A stretch of DNA of 64,000 nucleotides from Haladaptatus cibarius D43. GTDB lineage: Archaea; Halobacteriota; Halobacteria; Halobacteriales; Haladaptataceae. How positions within the stretch are numbered: position 1 is the stretch's first letter; every line of letters begins with the position of its first letter. The stretch covers positions 558,001-622,000 of the forward strand of contig NZ_JDTH01000001.1 in assembly GCF_000710615.1 (NCBI RefSeq), in the 5' to 3' direction. The position numbers and the translations under genes were made by a program. Of this stretch, positions 17,041 through 25,951 are shown one piece after another. The notes beneath the pieces are model-generated. The model was given only the letters and a program-made list of their open reading frames with translations, had not been told where the DNA came from and did no database searches.

Positions 17041-18414
17041 ATGGCAACTCAGCGCGACGGAACGACCAGACGAAACTATCTTCGAGTCGCCGGGGTCGCG
17101 CTGGCAACCGCAGTCGCTGGATGCAACAGTATCTCGGAACCGAGCAAACAATCGGTTCTCGCCCCGTATCGTAACCGATTCGAGACGGTCGTAGACCTCG
17201 GACGGACGGACGCGGATAGCACTGGTGTCGAACCGGTCGATTCGGTCGTTACCCGTGCGATGCACGACGACACACTACTTTATTTCCCCCCCGGAACCTA
17301 CCGACTCTCGAACCTCGACCTTTCGGGCTATTCGAACTGCGGACTCGTCGGAAATCGAGCAACCTTGCAAGTTCCGCCGTCCGAACAGGGAAACTGGATG
17401 TACGGCGAATCGGTTCGTAACCTTCTGTTCGACGGGTTTACCTTTGACTACACGGCACCGACCGCGGCTCCCGTCGTCGCGTTCTCGGTCGCTGGCCGAA
17501 AGAACGTCCTGCGAAACTTGCAGTTCAAAGGAAGTCGCGAAGCGTATCCGCGTAGTGCCCTCGAACTCGAAGTTCCCGAGCGGTCGGCGTCACTGCTCGT
17601 CGATTCCCTCGATATGCGCGGCGGGTCGCGGAATGGAAACGCGATTTTCACGCACACAGGAGACGGGTCGCTGCAATTCGTGGACTGCCGCATCGAACAC
17701 TGGGCGGAAGGTCTGTACGCCTCTCCGCATTCCGGCCCGCTGGTGGTTCGGGGCGGAATTTACGCGAACAACGGCATCGACCAGATTCGAATCGGCGGCG
17801 GAACCAGCGGTGCACGGGTGAAGGACGCGACCGTTCGCGTGAACAACCCGCGAAATCCGAAGGCAAAGCCGAACATGCGCGGCATTTGGTTGGAGGAGGG
17901 CACGAACGCAGTCATCGAGGATTGCACCGTCGAGATTACGGATTTGTCCGGAACCTACAGTTCCGGCGGAGTCGTGGTCGAAAAGCAGTTCGGGAGCGCG
18001 ACAATCAGGAACACGACGATTCAGACGAACCAGAGCGTCCCGGCCATCAACATCCGCACGCCGACCACCGAATACGACCCGGAAACGATGCCGAGTATGA
18101 ATCGGCTTCCGTCGAACACTCACGTCACCTGCAAAAACGTCTCGATGTACGGAACCGCCCCAGAGGGAACCGCGGTTTTGCTCGCGGGACGAGATGGATG
18201 CAGATTCGAACAGATTTCCGTTCAGCACCATTTCGGCACTCGGGACGGAATCACCATCAAGGACGGCCGGGGGACGAAAATTCACGACGCTCGGTTGCGG
18301 GTTCGCGGTACGCCAATCGTCGCGCCGGGTTTGACGCCAATGACGCGAAATATAAAGACGGACGGAATCGGTTCGCTGTCGCAGTTGGGTGAATCGGTGT
18401 ACGACGCTATTTGA
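17041..18414 (+). CDS. Tat-exported lipoprotein with right-handed beta-helix
   Basis: 457 residues from the ATG at 17041; the start gives a twin-arginine signal (TRRNYLRVAG) with lipobox AVAGC, so it should be lipid-anchored outside the cell. The rest is a parallel beta-helix: repeated short strands such as LVGNRATLQV, LLFDGFTFDY, LQFVDCRIEHW, AVIEDCTVEI, ATIRNTTIQT, typical of pectate-lyase-like folds. It could bind or cleave polysaccharide; no catalytic site was identified. It lies between two cis-prenyltransferase homologues. Confidence 0.82.
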   Translation: MATQRDGTTRRNYLRVAGVALATAVAGCNSISEPSKQSVLAPYRNRFETVVDLGRTDADSTGVEPVDSVVTRAMHDDTLLYFPPGTYRLSNLDLSGYSNCGLVGNRATLQVPPSEQGNWMYGESVRNLLFDGFTFDYTAPTAAPVVAFSVAGRKNVLRNLQFKGSREAYPRSALELEVPERSASLLVDSLDMRGGSRNGNAIFTHTGDGSLQFVDCRIEHWAEGLYASPHSGPLVVRGGIYANNGIDQIRIGGGTSGARVKDATVRVNNPRNPKAKPNMRGIWLEEGTNAVIEDCTVEITDLSGTYSSGGVVVEKQFGSATIRNTTIQTNQSVPAINIRTPTTEYDPETMPSMNRLPSNTHVTCKNVSMYGTAPEGTAVLLAGRDGCRFEQISVQHHFGTRDGITIKDGRGTKIHDARLRVRGTPIVAPGLTPMTRNIKTDGIGSLSQLGESVYDAI

Positions 18415-18428
18415 TGGAGTTGGACTCC

Positions 18429-19346
18429 TCAGTCCGTCGTCCGCTCTTCGCTCTCCAACTCATCCATCGAAACCCCATCCGGCACGTATTCCCTAAATTT
18501 GCGAATAATCGAGCGGGCCTCGTCCAGTTCCACACCGCCGATTGCCCGAACCAGTGCTACCGCGCGTTGGACTTTCGCCTGATGGAACGACTGCTCGCGG
18601 GATTCGTAGGTTCTCACTGCGCGCAGAAAGTCGATTTTCGAGAACTCGGGCCAGTAGGGCGTACAGAAGAAGACGGCGGCCTCGTTGCCGTTTGCGTGCC
18701 ACGGGAGGAAGTTGCTGGTTCGCTCGTCGCCGCCGGTTCGGATGATGAGGTCGACGTCGCGAAGCGGGCGGTCGTAGAGCCGCGATTCGATGGTTTCGAC
18801 CGAAATCTCCGTCGGGGAAAGGTCGCCGGATTCGACTTCGCGGGCCACGTCGCGGGCCGCGCCGAGGAGTTCGTTTCTGCCGCCGTAGGCCAGCGCGATG
18901 TTGAGGACGAAGTTGTCGTAGTCGCGCGTCTGTCCCTCGGCGTAGTCCACTGCTTTTCGGACGCGGGCGGGGAGTTCCCCTACGTCGCCGATGGCACGGA
19001 TACAGACGCCGCTGTCGTGGACGCGCTCGGCATCGGCGAACTCGTACAGCTTGCTCTCAAGCAGGTCGAACAGGGCCTCGCGTTGGTCTTTCGGACGGTC
19101 GAAATTCTCGGTCGAAAAAGTGTACAGCGTCAGTTCCTCGACGCCGATGTCCTCACACCAGTCGAGGACGCGCTCGGTCGTTTTCGCGCCTTCGCGGTGA
19201 CCGTCGGAGGCCTCTTCGCCTTTTTTTGTGGCGTAGCGCCGGTTTCCGTCTTGAATGACTGCGACGTGGGTGGGAGCCCCCGAGATGGTTCGCCGCAGAT
19301 GTCGCTCGTACGCTGTTTCCAACTGTCGCCGAACCCGCGTCAACAT
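18429..19346 (-). CDS. uppS: Cis-prenyltransferase (undecaprenyl-type diphosphate synthase), catalytic
   Basis: 305 residues from the ATG at 19346; a GTG six codons upstream is an alternative. The active-site segment HVAVIQDGNRRYA (Asp33, Arg36-37), LTLYTFSTENF, ALAYGGRNEL, and IIRTGGDERTSNFLPW are all present. It condenses isopentenyl diphosphate into the long cis-polyprenyl chain used for the glycan carrier lipid. Unusually, the C-terminus (TYESREQSF and a ~50-residue tail) lacks the RxG motif found at the end of homodimeric enzymes, while the neighbouring homologue has it. Confidence 0.9.
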   Translation of the reverse strand: MLTRVRRQLETAYERHLRRTISGAPTHVAVIQDGNRRYATKKGEEASDGHREGAKTTERVLDWCEDIGVEELTLYTFSTENFDRPKDQREALFDLLESKLYEFADAERVHDSGVCIRAIGDVGELPARVRKAVDYAEGQTRDYDNFVLNIALAYGGRNELLGAARDVAREVESGDLSPTEISVETIESRLYDRPLRDVDLIIRTGGDERTSNFLPWHANGNEAAVFFCTPYWPEFSKIDFLRAVRTYESREQSFHQAKVQRAVALVRAIGGVELDEARSIIRKFREYVPDGVSMDELESEERTTD

Positions 19347-19457
19347 CGTCTTGTTCTCTCTCACTCACCCGACTGGTATCAGCCTTGTCTTCCGAACGAC
19401 GCTGATGCTTTCATTTGCAACGCATTGTGTTCACAATGTGCTCGGGAACTTGCATAC

Positions 19458-19485
19458 CTTTTTAACGATAGAATCACTCTGGGAG
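19458..19485 (+). promoter_or_regulatory. Probable TATA box and Shine-Dalgarno of cspA
   Basis: CTTTTTAAC at 19458-19466 is a TATA-like box about 26 bases before the start codon, and GGGAG at 19481-19485 is a plausible ribosome-binding site 6 bases before it. Read by eye only. Confidence 0.4.
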
Positions 19486-19491
19486 AATGCA

Positions 19492-19686
19492 ATGGCGAAA
19501 GGTACGGTTGACTTCTTCAACGAGACCGGTGGTTACGGATTTATTGAAACAGACGACGAAGACGAAGACGTGTTCTTCCACATGGAAGACGTTGGCGGCC
19601 CAGACCTCGAAGAGGGCCAAGAAGTCGAGTTCGACATCGAACAGGCTGACAAAGGTCCACGCGCGACCAACGTCACGCGCCTGTAA
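19492..19686 (+). CDS. cspA: Cold shock domain protein (CspA family)
   Basis: 64 residues. It has the cold-shock OB-fold with both RNA-binding motifs: GTVDFFNETGGYGFIE (RNP1-like, GYGFI) and DVFFHMEDV (RNP2-like). It binds single-stranded RNA/DNA and is usually a small abundant chaperone. The ATG at 19492 follows a GGGAG ribosome-binding site; upstream extension of the frame has no support. Confidence 0.95.
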   Translation: MAKGTVDFFNETGGYGFIETDDEDEDVFFHMEDVGGPDLEEGQEVEFDIEQADKGPRATNVTRL

Positions 19687-19822
19687 GTACGGTATCGGAA
19701 GCGATTACTTCTCGCGGGAGTGTACACTGCCGCGCGAAAACCACAATTTTTGAGCGGTGTCTGTGGCCGTGAGTCACGCGGTCAACCGTAGGTCGTATAA
19801 CGTCGGCCGCACATCCTCGGAT

Positions 19823-20236
19823 ATGGACAGCGTCATCGACGACGACCTCTACCGACGCACGCAACAACTGCTGGAACCGGGCGAGATAGAACTCAACGGA
19901 GCCATCGTTCACACCGACCTCGGAAGCGACGCGGACATCGAGATGCACCAAGCCTGCGTGGACATCGGCGACGTTATCGCCGAAAATGCGGGCCACGACC
20001 CGAAAGACACCTACGTCTACTCCGGTACCGACGACACCGATTTTTCCTCGAATCAGCACCAAGGGCTAACGCTCGACGGCGAAAAGTTCGTCTGGGAGTG
20101 CCAACAACTGCTCCGAAACGGTACGTTCGACGTGGTTTTTTACTACGAAGCCAGCGCCGACCAACAGGGCATTGTGGACGGCATCCGCGACCTCGGTTTC
20201 GAGGTTACAGGCGTCGAAGGGAAGGATCACAGTTAA
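19823..20236 (+). CDS. DUF5778-like haloarchaeal protein
   Basis: 137 residues from the ATG at 19823 (MDSVIDDDLYRRT). An acidic soluble protein with alternating strands and helices (GAIVHTDLGSDADIEMHQ, TYVYSGTDDTDF, FDVVFYYEASADQQGIVDGI). It matches my memory of the haloarchaeal DUF5778 family; the function is unknown. The nearby 20237-20372 spacer holds AT-rich promoter-like sequence for hemA. Confidence 0.72.
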   Translation: MDSVIDDDLYRRTQQLLEPGEIELNGAIVHTDLGSDADIEMHQACVDIGDVIAENAGHDPKDTYVYSGTDDTDFSSNQHQGLTLDGEKFVWECQQLLRNGTFDVVFYYEASADQQGIVDGIRDLGFEVTGVEGKDHS

Positions 20237-20372
20237 ATCAACGGAGTGGAATCTGCGGCAATACGGAGGCAAGTCAGAAGCATTTACATATGGCCCATTC
20301 TAACGGTCTGATAGAACAATTGGGAGCGTTTCGTATGAACTGTATATTCTATATCCGCCGGAGGCAAAAGCT

Positions 20373-21671
20373 GTGACGGGGAGTGGCGGCGTTATCTCTG
20401 GCGTCCGCGTTTCCCACGACCGGGCGTCTCTTGACGACGTTGCGACAGCTTGTCACACCGACCAGCAGGCGGTCGTTTCCCGACTCGTCGAGGAACCCGG
20501 CGTCTCGGAGGCGTTCGCGCTTCAGACGTGTAACCGGTTCGAGGCATACATCGTTACCGACACGCCGACCGCTGGCGCGGCCATCCTCGCGGAGTTCGCA
20601 CCCGATGTCGAAGACCATGCGGTCGTCACGATGGGCCACGAAGAGAGCCTTCGCCACTTGCTCCGCGTCACGGCAGGGCTTGAGTCCATCGTCCTCGGTG
20701 AAGACCAGATTATCGGGCAGGTTCGCAGTGCGTACAAATCCGCGCGAGCAATCGGCGCTATCGGGCCGATGCTCGAAGAGGCGCTGATGAAGGCGATTCA
20801 CGTCGGCGAGCGCGCTCGCACGGAGACGGCAATCAACGAGGGCGTCGTCTCCATCGGCAGTGCCGCGGTCGCGCTCGCGGACGAACAGCACGACTTGGAC
20901 GGCGCGACTGCGCTCGTCGTCGGCGCGGGCGAAATGGGAACCATCACGGCCCACGCGCTGGCCGACGCCGAAATCGAGACGCTCATCGTTGCAAACCGCT
21001 CGCTTGAGCGTGCCGAAACGGTCGCGGAGGAAGTCGAACTGCTGGACGCTCGTGCAGTCGGATTGGAGGCACTTCCGGCGTGTCTTCCACGGACAGATGT
21101 GGTCGTCACGGCGACCGGAAGCGACGGGCACGTCCTCGACGCCGATCTGCTTTCGGACTGCGGCGAAACGCTGGTCGTGGACATCGCACAACCGCGGGAC
21201 GTTTCGCCTGCGGTGGCCGCACTGGACGGCATCACGGTGCACGACATGGCCGCGCTGGAGTCCGTGACGGATGAAACCAGAAGCAGGCGGCGCGCCGCCG
21301 CCGAATCGGTCGAGACGATGGTTGACCGCGAGTTCGAGAACCTGCTCGAACAGTACAAGCGAAAGCGCGCGGACGAGGCCATCGCCGCGATGTACGAGGG
21401 TGCGGAGCGCGTGAAAGAGCGAGAACTACAGACTGCGCTCGTCCGACTTGAGTCGCAGGGCATGGACGAAGACCAGCGAGCAGTCGTGGAATCCATGGCC
21501 GACGCGCTGGTTTCTCAACTGCTCGCGCCGCCGACGAAGAGCCTGCGGGACGCGGCGGCGAAGGACGATTGGACGACCATCAACACCGCCCTCCAATTGT
21601 TCGACCCCGAGTTCGGCGACGAACCTCCGGCATTCATTGCGAACCGACTCGAATCCGCCGCAGACGACTGA
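20373..21671 (+). CDS. hemA: Glutamyl-tRNA reductase
   Basis: 432 residues; GTG start preceded by GGAGG at 20359-20365. It reduces glutamyl-tRNA to glutamate-1-semialdehyde, first step of tetrapyrrole (heme, cobalamin) synthesis. The catalytic Cys53 is in ALQTCNRFE; next come GHEESLRHLLRVTAGLESIV, LGEDQIIGQV, and the NADPH-binding VVGAGEMG, then the C-terminal dimerisation helices. In many haloarchaea a precorrin-2 dehydrogenase gene lies just upstream; none is present here. Confidence 0.97.
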   Translation: MTGSGGVISGVRVSHDRASLDDVATACHTDQQAVVSRLVEEPGVSEAFALQTCNRFEAYIVTDTPTAGAAILAEFAPDVEDHAVVTMGHEESLRHLLRVTAGLESIVLGEDQIIGQVRSAYKSARAIGAIGPMLEEALMKAIHVGERARTETAINEGVVSIGSAAVALADEQHDLDGATALVVGAGEMGTITAHALADAEIETLIVANRSLERAETVAEEVELLDARAVGLEALPACLPRTDVVVTATGSDGHVLDADLLSDCGETLVVDIAQPRDVSPAVAALDGITVHDMAALESVTDETRSRRRAAAESVETMVDREFENLLEQYKRKRADEAIAAMYEGAERVKERELQTALVRLESQGMDEDQRAVVESMADALVSQLLAPPTKSLRDAAAKDDWTTINTALQLFDPEFGDEPPAFIANRLESAADD

Positions 21672-21758
21672 AACGTTTCACTTCTCGGTCACTGCTGAAA
21701 GCAACATACCACAGAGACGGCAAACGCTTTTATCTTAATTCCAGTCGTCTGGTTCCGT

Positions 21759-22034
21759 ATGGCAGACTTGCTTTCCGACGACGAGGTTCAGACGCGAATG
21801 CCGAGCGGCTGGGAGCGCGAGGGCGACGAAATCACCCGCACCTACGAGTTCGACGACTATCTCAAAGGTGTCGCGTTCGCCTCCGAAGTCGGCGAAATCT
21901 CCGAAGAAGAGTTCCACCACCCGGAAATCATCATCAGCTACAAGGAGGTCGAGGTGCGCCTGACCAGCCACGAGGAGGGTGGAATAACCACCAAGGATGT
22001 GGACATGGCGGAGCGATTCGACGACGTTCGCTGA
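21759..22034 (+). CDS. 4a-hydroxytetrahydrobiopterin dehydratase (PCD/DCoH family)
   Basis: 91 residues, full length. The family core is clear: GWEREGDEITRTYEF, then EEFHHPEIIISYKEVEVRLT (the HHP-N/I active-site segment) and GGITTKDVDMAERFD at the end. In bacteria and eukaryotes it dehydrates the carbinolamine formed by phenylalanine hydroxylase; a haloarchaeal role in pterin recycling is likely but unproven. Its stop codon overlaps the next start (TGATG). Confidence 0.93.
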   Translation: MADLLSDDEVQTRMPSGWEREGDEITRTYEFDDYLKGVAFASEVGEISEEEFHHPEIIISYKEVEVRLTSHEEGGITTKDVDMAERFDDVR

Positions 22035-22405
22035 TGGACGCCCGCTACGTCTTCGCGGTTCGGTTCCGCCTCGAACCGACCGTTTCCGGCCTCGCGCTCG
22101 AACCGCGGGAGTTCGAAACCCGCATGTCCCGGCAGGCCGACCCACCGGGTGAAGACGGGTGGCTGTTCTTCCGCGACAACCTCTGGCGCGGCGACATCGG
22201 CGACGAGCGGTATTTCAGCGACCTGACGAGCGATGCCCTCGGTGTCCCGGTGACCGGCGTGAACTACCGCGCCTTCGAAACCGACGGAGAATACTACGAC
22301 GCCCTGAAAGCCGAGATTGGGGCGAATTTAGCGGATTTCAAGGCCGACTCGGTTTCCGAAGTGATTTCGAAATACCTCGGTAGCTCCGTCGAAGTCGAGT
22401 ACTAG
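22034..22405 (+). CDS. LWR-salt protein
   Basis: 123 residues. Contains the signature FFRDNLWRGDIGDERY and the opening MDARYVFAVRFRLEP that define the haloarchaeal LWR-salt family as I recall it. Function unknown. Start at the ATG overlapping the upstream PCD stop, so the two genes form a coupled pair. No membrane segments. Confidence 0.78.
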   Translation: MDARYVFAVRFRLEPTVSGLALEPREFETRMSRQADPPGEDGWLFFRDNLWRGDIGDERYFSDLTSDALGVPVTGVNYRAFETDGEYYDALKAEIGANLADFKADSVSEVISKYLGSSVEVEY

Positions 22406-22915
22406 CACGAACGACAGTAGTTGACTTTTTCATCAGTTCGGTTTGGTGACGAACTGTAAATTGGTGTGTTGTTTCCGTAGTTGCAATTCCCGACTCCAAG
22501 TCACGCCCTCGCTCACGCAGTCGCTCATGGCTTCGCCATTCGCTCCCTCTTCGCTCGCCCGTTGCCACGGGAAGAGGCAGGCTCTTCCCTGCCATCAAAA
22601 TCGCGCCGCGATTTTGAGACACCAGGTTCCCCATAACGGGCGGGCCACTGGCCCGCCCGTCCAACCCAAATTCGGCCTGCTGTTTTCCGGGGAAACTCTT
22701 CTTCCTAAATACAATGAAAAGTTCGACCAATCTCCTGTCGAGCGAGAACGAAACGAGTGGCGAAGCCACGAGTGAGCGGTTGAGTGAGGGAGCGACCGAC
22801 AGGCGGGATTTGTAGCCCTCACCCGAGTAAAACCGATTCGGGAAACTCTCTCAAAACGAAAATCGCGTCTCGTCTCTGCAATCGTCACGACGACAAACCT
22901 GACTTAAAAATAGTT
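22406..22915. repeat. Gene-free region containing hairpin-rich repeat family B (copy 1)
   Basis: No gene is supported in these ~510 bases. Repeat family B spans about 22501-22680. Hairpins: GAAGAG/CTCTTC at 22571-22587, a 10-bp stem at 22596-22616 (CAAAATCGCG with CGCGATTTTG), and a 10-bp stem at 22637-22659 (CGGGCGGGCC with GGCCCGCCCG). Between stems 2 and 3 is GAGACACCAGG and after stem 3 CCAACCCAAAT. A second copy at ~59185-59395 has the same order with altered but still paired stems. The rest (22680-22915) is GC-poor spacer with short direct repeats. Confidence 0.75.
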
Positions 22916-23935
22916 TCACAAATCTTTGATAGCCATGACGGCGTCTTCGAGTTCCGGGGCGTCGAAAAAGTCGCGGCCAACGTAGGCGTTCGCGCCTGCG
23001 GCGTACAGGTTGCGGGCGGCGGTCAGCACGTCGTCAGGAAGCGGTTCCGGTTGTTCCTCGCAGAGCGATTTCCAGTCGGCGATGTCCTGTTCTTTCGCGC
23101 GTTCTTTGGCATCGTACACTGCATCGACCCATGCTTCCTGTTCGCGCTTGTGGTACTGGCGGATGAACTCCTTGCTCACTTGCTGGCCGTAGAAGGTAAA
23201 ACGATTTTCGTCGAAAGTGCCGACCACGTCGCCGACCCGAATCTCGCCGTCGTAGTAGAGACATTCGATTTTTCCATCTTCGTGGACGAGATTGGCTTCC
23301 GCGGCCTGCCGGGTGATGATGTCGTTCACCTCGTGGGCGAGGTCTTCGAGGGTTTCGACGCTGGCCTTTCCGGCGATTTTGTCGGCCTCCCGCCACGAGA
23401 GATAGCGGTCTTCTTCCTCGTATTTCGTGGAGAACTCGACCACCGGCTTTTCGAGTTGTACCGCACCCTCGGGCCACTCCGGAAAGTCGAGACCGTGGTC
23501 TGCGGGTTCGGTGCGGCGGCGAAGACTCGAACCGACTGGCACGCTGTTTCGGAAGACGATTTCGAGCGGGATGAGGTAGTTGTCGTCGGCCCCGCTGTGG
23601 AACAGGTCGTAGTCGTAGTTCCGCCCTTCGCGCGGCAGGTTTGGAACCTGCGTGAGGTCGATTGCCATCTCGGTCGGTGGCGAGGTTGCATCCGCGAGTG
23701 GGACGACCTCGCCGTCCGAAACGACGCCCCGGTAGTGGGTCGGAATCCCCTCATCTTCGAGCAGTTCGAAGTTGAACGCACCCATGGTGCAGAGGCTCGC
23801 GCCTTTGTCTGCGATTTCGTCGGGCATCTTGCCCCAGTCGAACACCGAGTAGTCGTCAGTAAAGACGAACGAGCCGCGTCCGAGGGAGTCCGGCGTCGGT
23901 TCCCGCTCGACCCGGAACTCCTTCACACTCGTCAT
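22916..23935 (-). CDS. purC: Phosphoribosylaminoimidazole-succinocarboxamide synthase
   Basis: 339 residues, the longer form usual in haloarchaea. It joins aspartate to CAIR in purine synthesis. Conserved features: [20 protein letters not shown] (the substrate/ATP start), [48 protein letters not shown] and the [11 protein letters not shown] segment with the C-terminal helix. It is divergent from cofH with a ~140-bp intergenic region that should hold both promoters. Confidence 0.95.
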   Translation of the reverse strand: MTSVKEFRVEREPTPDSLGRGSFVFTDDYSVFDWGKMPDEIADKGASLCTMGAFNFELLEDEGIPTHYRGVVSDGEVVPLADATSPPTEMAIDLTQVPNLPREGRNYDYDLFHSGADDNYLIPLEIVFRNSVPVGSSLRRRTEPADHGLDFPEWPEGAVQLEKPVVEFSTKYEEEDRYLSWREADKIAGKASVETLEDLAHEVNDIITRQAAEANLVHEDGKIECLYYDGEIRVGDVVGTFDENRFTFYGQQVSKEFIRQYHKREQEAWVDAVYDAKERAKEQDIADWKSLCEEQPEPLPDDVLTAARNLYAAGANAYVGRDFFDAPELEDAVMAIKDL

Positions 23936-24079
23936 GGTATGTGGTCTGCCGTCCCCGGACTAAGAAGTTTCCATCCTCGTGCTGAAATGAGCCGACATGT
24001 GGCCGAACAATATACATACTTGTGCGATGGATTCTGCCGTGACCCACCGCTTTTTCACGGTCGAACTGGATGAAGGCGT

Positions 24080-25429
24080 ATGGCTAACGTGCGCGCGGAG
24101 AGCAACGTTCCGCGGGGGCAGTTCGGATTCGAACACGTCCCCGAAACCGATCAGTCGTTCGAGAACGCGCTCGAAAAAGCGCGAACCGGCGAGCGCCTGA
24201 CGGTTGCAGACGGCGTCGAACTGCTGACGACCGGTACCGATTCGCCCGGCATCGACATCGGGAGAAAAGAGTCGGTGCTGGAGGTCGCAGACCGGCGCAG
24301 GGAGGAGATGGTCGGCGACCCCGTCACCTTCGTTGCCAACCTGAACAACAACGTCACGACGGCCTGCAACACCGGCTGTCTGTTCTGCAATTTCAAAAAT
24401 ACGGCACAGAATTTCGAGGTCGGCGCTGGCGAACACGGCGGATTCACGAAGACGCCGGAAGAATCGCGCGAAATCGTCGCTGGCGCCCGTGAACGCGGGA
24501 TTTACGAAGTCACCTCCGTTAGCGGACTCCACCCCGGAATCACGCTGGACGAAGAACACAGAGAAGTCCTCGAAGCCAGCGACCGGGGCGATTTGAACTA
24601 CAAATCGCCCGACGCCTACGAAACCGACCCCCGAACCTACGTCGAACACCTTCGAGCGATGAACCTCCCCGGAATTCACGTCCACTCGATGACGCCGGAG
24701 GAAGCGTATCACGCCCGGAGAGGGACGGAGTGGAGCTACGAAGAAGTGTTCCGAAAACTGCAATCGGCAGGCCTCGCAAGCGTACCGGGAACCGCCGCCG
24801 AAATTTTGGTGGACGAGGTTCGCCGCGTCATCTGTCCCGGCAAAATCGACACGAACGAATGGCTGGAATCGATGGAGGCCGCCGCCAGCGTCGGACTCGA
24901 CATGACGGCAACCATCATGTACGGCCACGTCGAAAACGAGATGCACCGCGTCATGCATCTGGAGCGCGTCCGTGACCTCCAAGACCGGACGGAGACGATA
25001 ACGGAGTTCGTTCCGCTCTCGTTCGTCCATCAGAACACGCCGCTGTACGAGCGCGGCATGGTCGATGCTGGCGCGACCACGCACGAAGACGAACTGATGA
25101 TTGCGGTTTCGCGGCTCTTTCTCGACAACATCGACAACATCCAATCCTCGTGGGTGAAGTACGGCGACGCACAGGGATTGAAAATGCTCTCCTGTGGCGC
25201 GAACGACTTCATGGGAACCATCCTTTCCGAAGAAATCACGAAACGCGCTGGCGGCGAGTTCGGCGAGTTCCGCTCGTTCGAAGAGTATGTCGAGATGATA
25301 ACCGCAATCGGTCGAACGCCCGCGGAGCGTTCGACCGACTATCGTCAGATTCGAACCATCGACCCCGACGATTCGCCGTTCGGTCCGGAACTCGGGCCGT
25401 GTGCCAACGGGTCGCCACTGCTTCGGTGA
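24080..25429 (+). CDS. cofH: FO synthase subunit 2 CofH (radical SAM)
   Basis: 449 residues. CofH with CofG makes 7,8-didemethyl-8-hydroxy-5-deazariboflavin (FO), the chromophore of coenzyme F420. The radical SAM cluster motif TACNTGCLFCNF supplies Cys96, Cys100, Cys103; then GIYEVTSVSGLHPGI, HVHSMTPEEAYH, LASVPGTAAEIL, and the C-terminal GANDFMGTILSEEIT segment, all CofH-like. cofG is 0.5 kb away in convergent orientation and cofC further on. Confidence 0.95.
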   Translation: MANVRAESNVPRGQFGFEHVPETDQSFENALEKARTGERLTVADGVELLTTGTDSPGIDIGRKESVLEVADRRREEMVGDPVTFVANLNNNVTTACNTGCLFCNFKNTAQNFEVGAGEHGGFTKTPEESREIVAGARERGIYEVTSVSGLHPGITLDEEHREVLEASDRGDLNYKSPDAYETDPRTYVEHLRAMNLPGIHVHSMTPEEAYHARRGTEWSYEEVFRKLQSAGLASVPGTAAEILVDEVRRVICPGKIDTNEWLESMEAAASVGLDMTATIMYGHVENEMHRVMHLERVRDLQDRTETITEFVPLSFVHQNTPLYERGMVDAGATTHEDELMIAVSRLFLDNIDNIQSSWVKYGDAQGLKMLSCGANDFMGTILSEEITKRAGGEFGEFRSFEEYVEMITAIGRTPAERSTDYRQIRTIDPDDSPFGPELGPCANGSPLLR

Positions 25430-25446
25430 TACTCCAGAAATTCTGC

Positions 25447-25546
25447 TCACGTGAGAATTTCGAAGCGCGCGCCGTCCTCGTCGGTTTCCACGGAACGGAT
25501 AGCGACTGCGGGTGTCGAAGTACTCTGTTGAATCAATGGAACCCAA
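25447..25546 (-). pseudogene. C-terminal remnant resembling a histidine kinase ATPase domain
   Basis: A short minus-strand frame of ~33 codons ends in AVAIRSVETDEDGARFEILT and a stop at 25447-25449. The ending resembles the last strand of haloarchaeal histidine kinase HATPase domains (DGARFEI). No start or upstream kinase sequence is present, so this looks like a leftover end of a deleted gene. Weak evidence because it is short. Confidence 0.35.
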
Positions 25547-25579
25547 AACAGCCGTCAATCAATGTCTCACTAACTTCTA

Positions 25580-25845
25580 TCAGCCTTCCACGGCGTCTAC
25601 GTCGCTTTGTCGAACACACATCTCGACGAGGGGCGCACTGACACTCGATACGACCAGCCACGTCTCTCCCTGTTCTCGGTATCGATTCGTTATCACGAAC
25701 CCGTCAGTTCTGATGTGCCCACCGCTCGCGTTTCCGAAACCGACATCGTTTCTATCGTCGCTGTACCCGTTCACAGTAGGGCGAATGGACGGTTTCAGTT
25801 TAACCTTTCTCTGGGGTTGCCCGACAGGATGGCGATTGATACCAT
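25580..25845 (-). pseudogene. Decayed small hypothetical gene
   Basis: A frame from the ATG at 25845 (MVSIAILSGNPRE) is interrupted; one base lost in an A-run near 25808-25815 would join it to a second frame (VKLKPSIRPTVNGYSDDRND...) that runs to a stop at 25580. The rejoined product would be ~88 residues. I do not recognise it. It lies between cofH and cofG with the kinase remnant; together the 25430-25951 interval contains no intact gene. The frameshift is inferred by eye. Confidence 0.3.
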
Positions 25846-25951
25846 CTCACCATCGAAATCCGTCCAGGAAACCTTCAATTTCAGCTGGGGAATTGCGGTA
25901 TCGGTGCGTTAAACCCTTAAAATAGAACGCTACAAGCCAAACACCCCGTGC

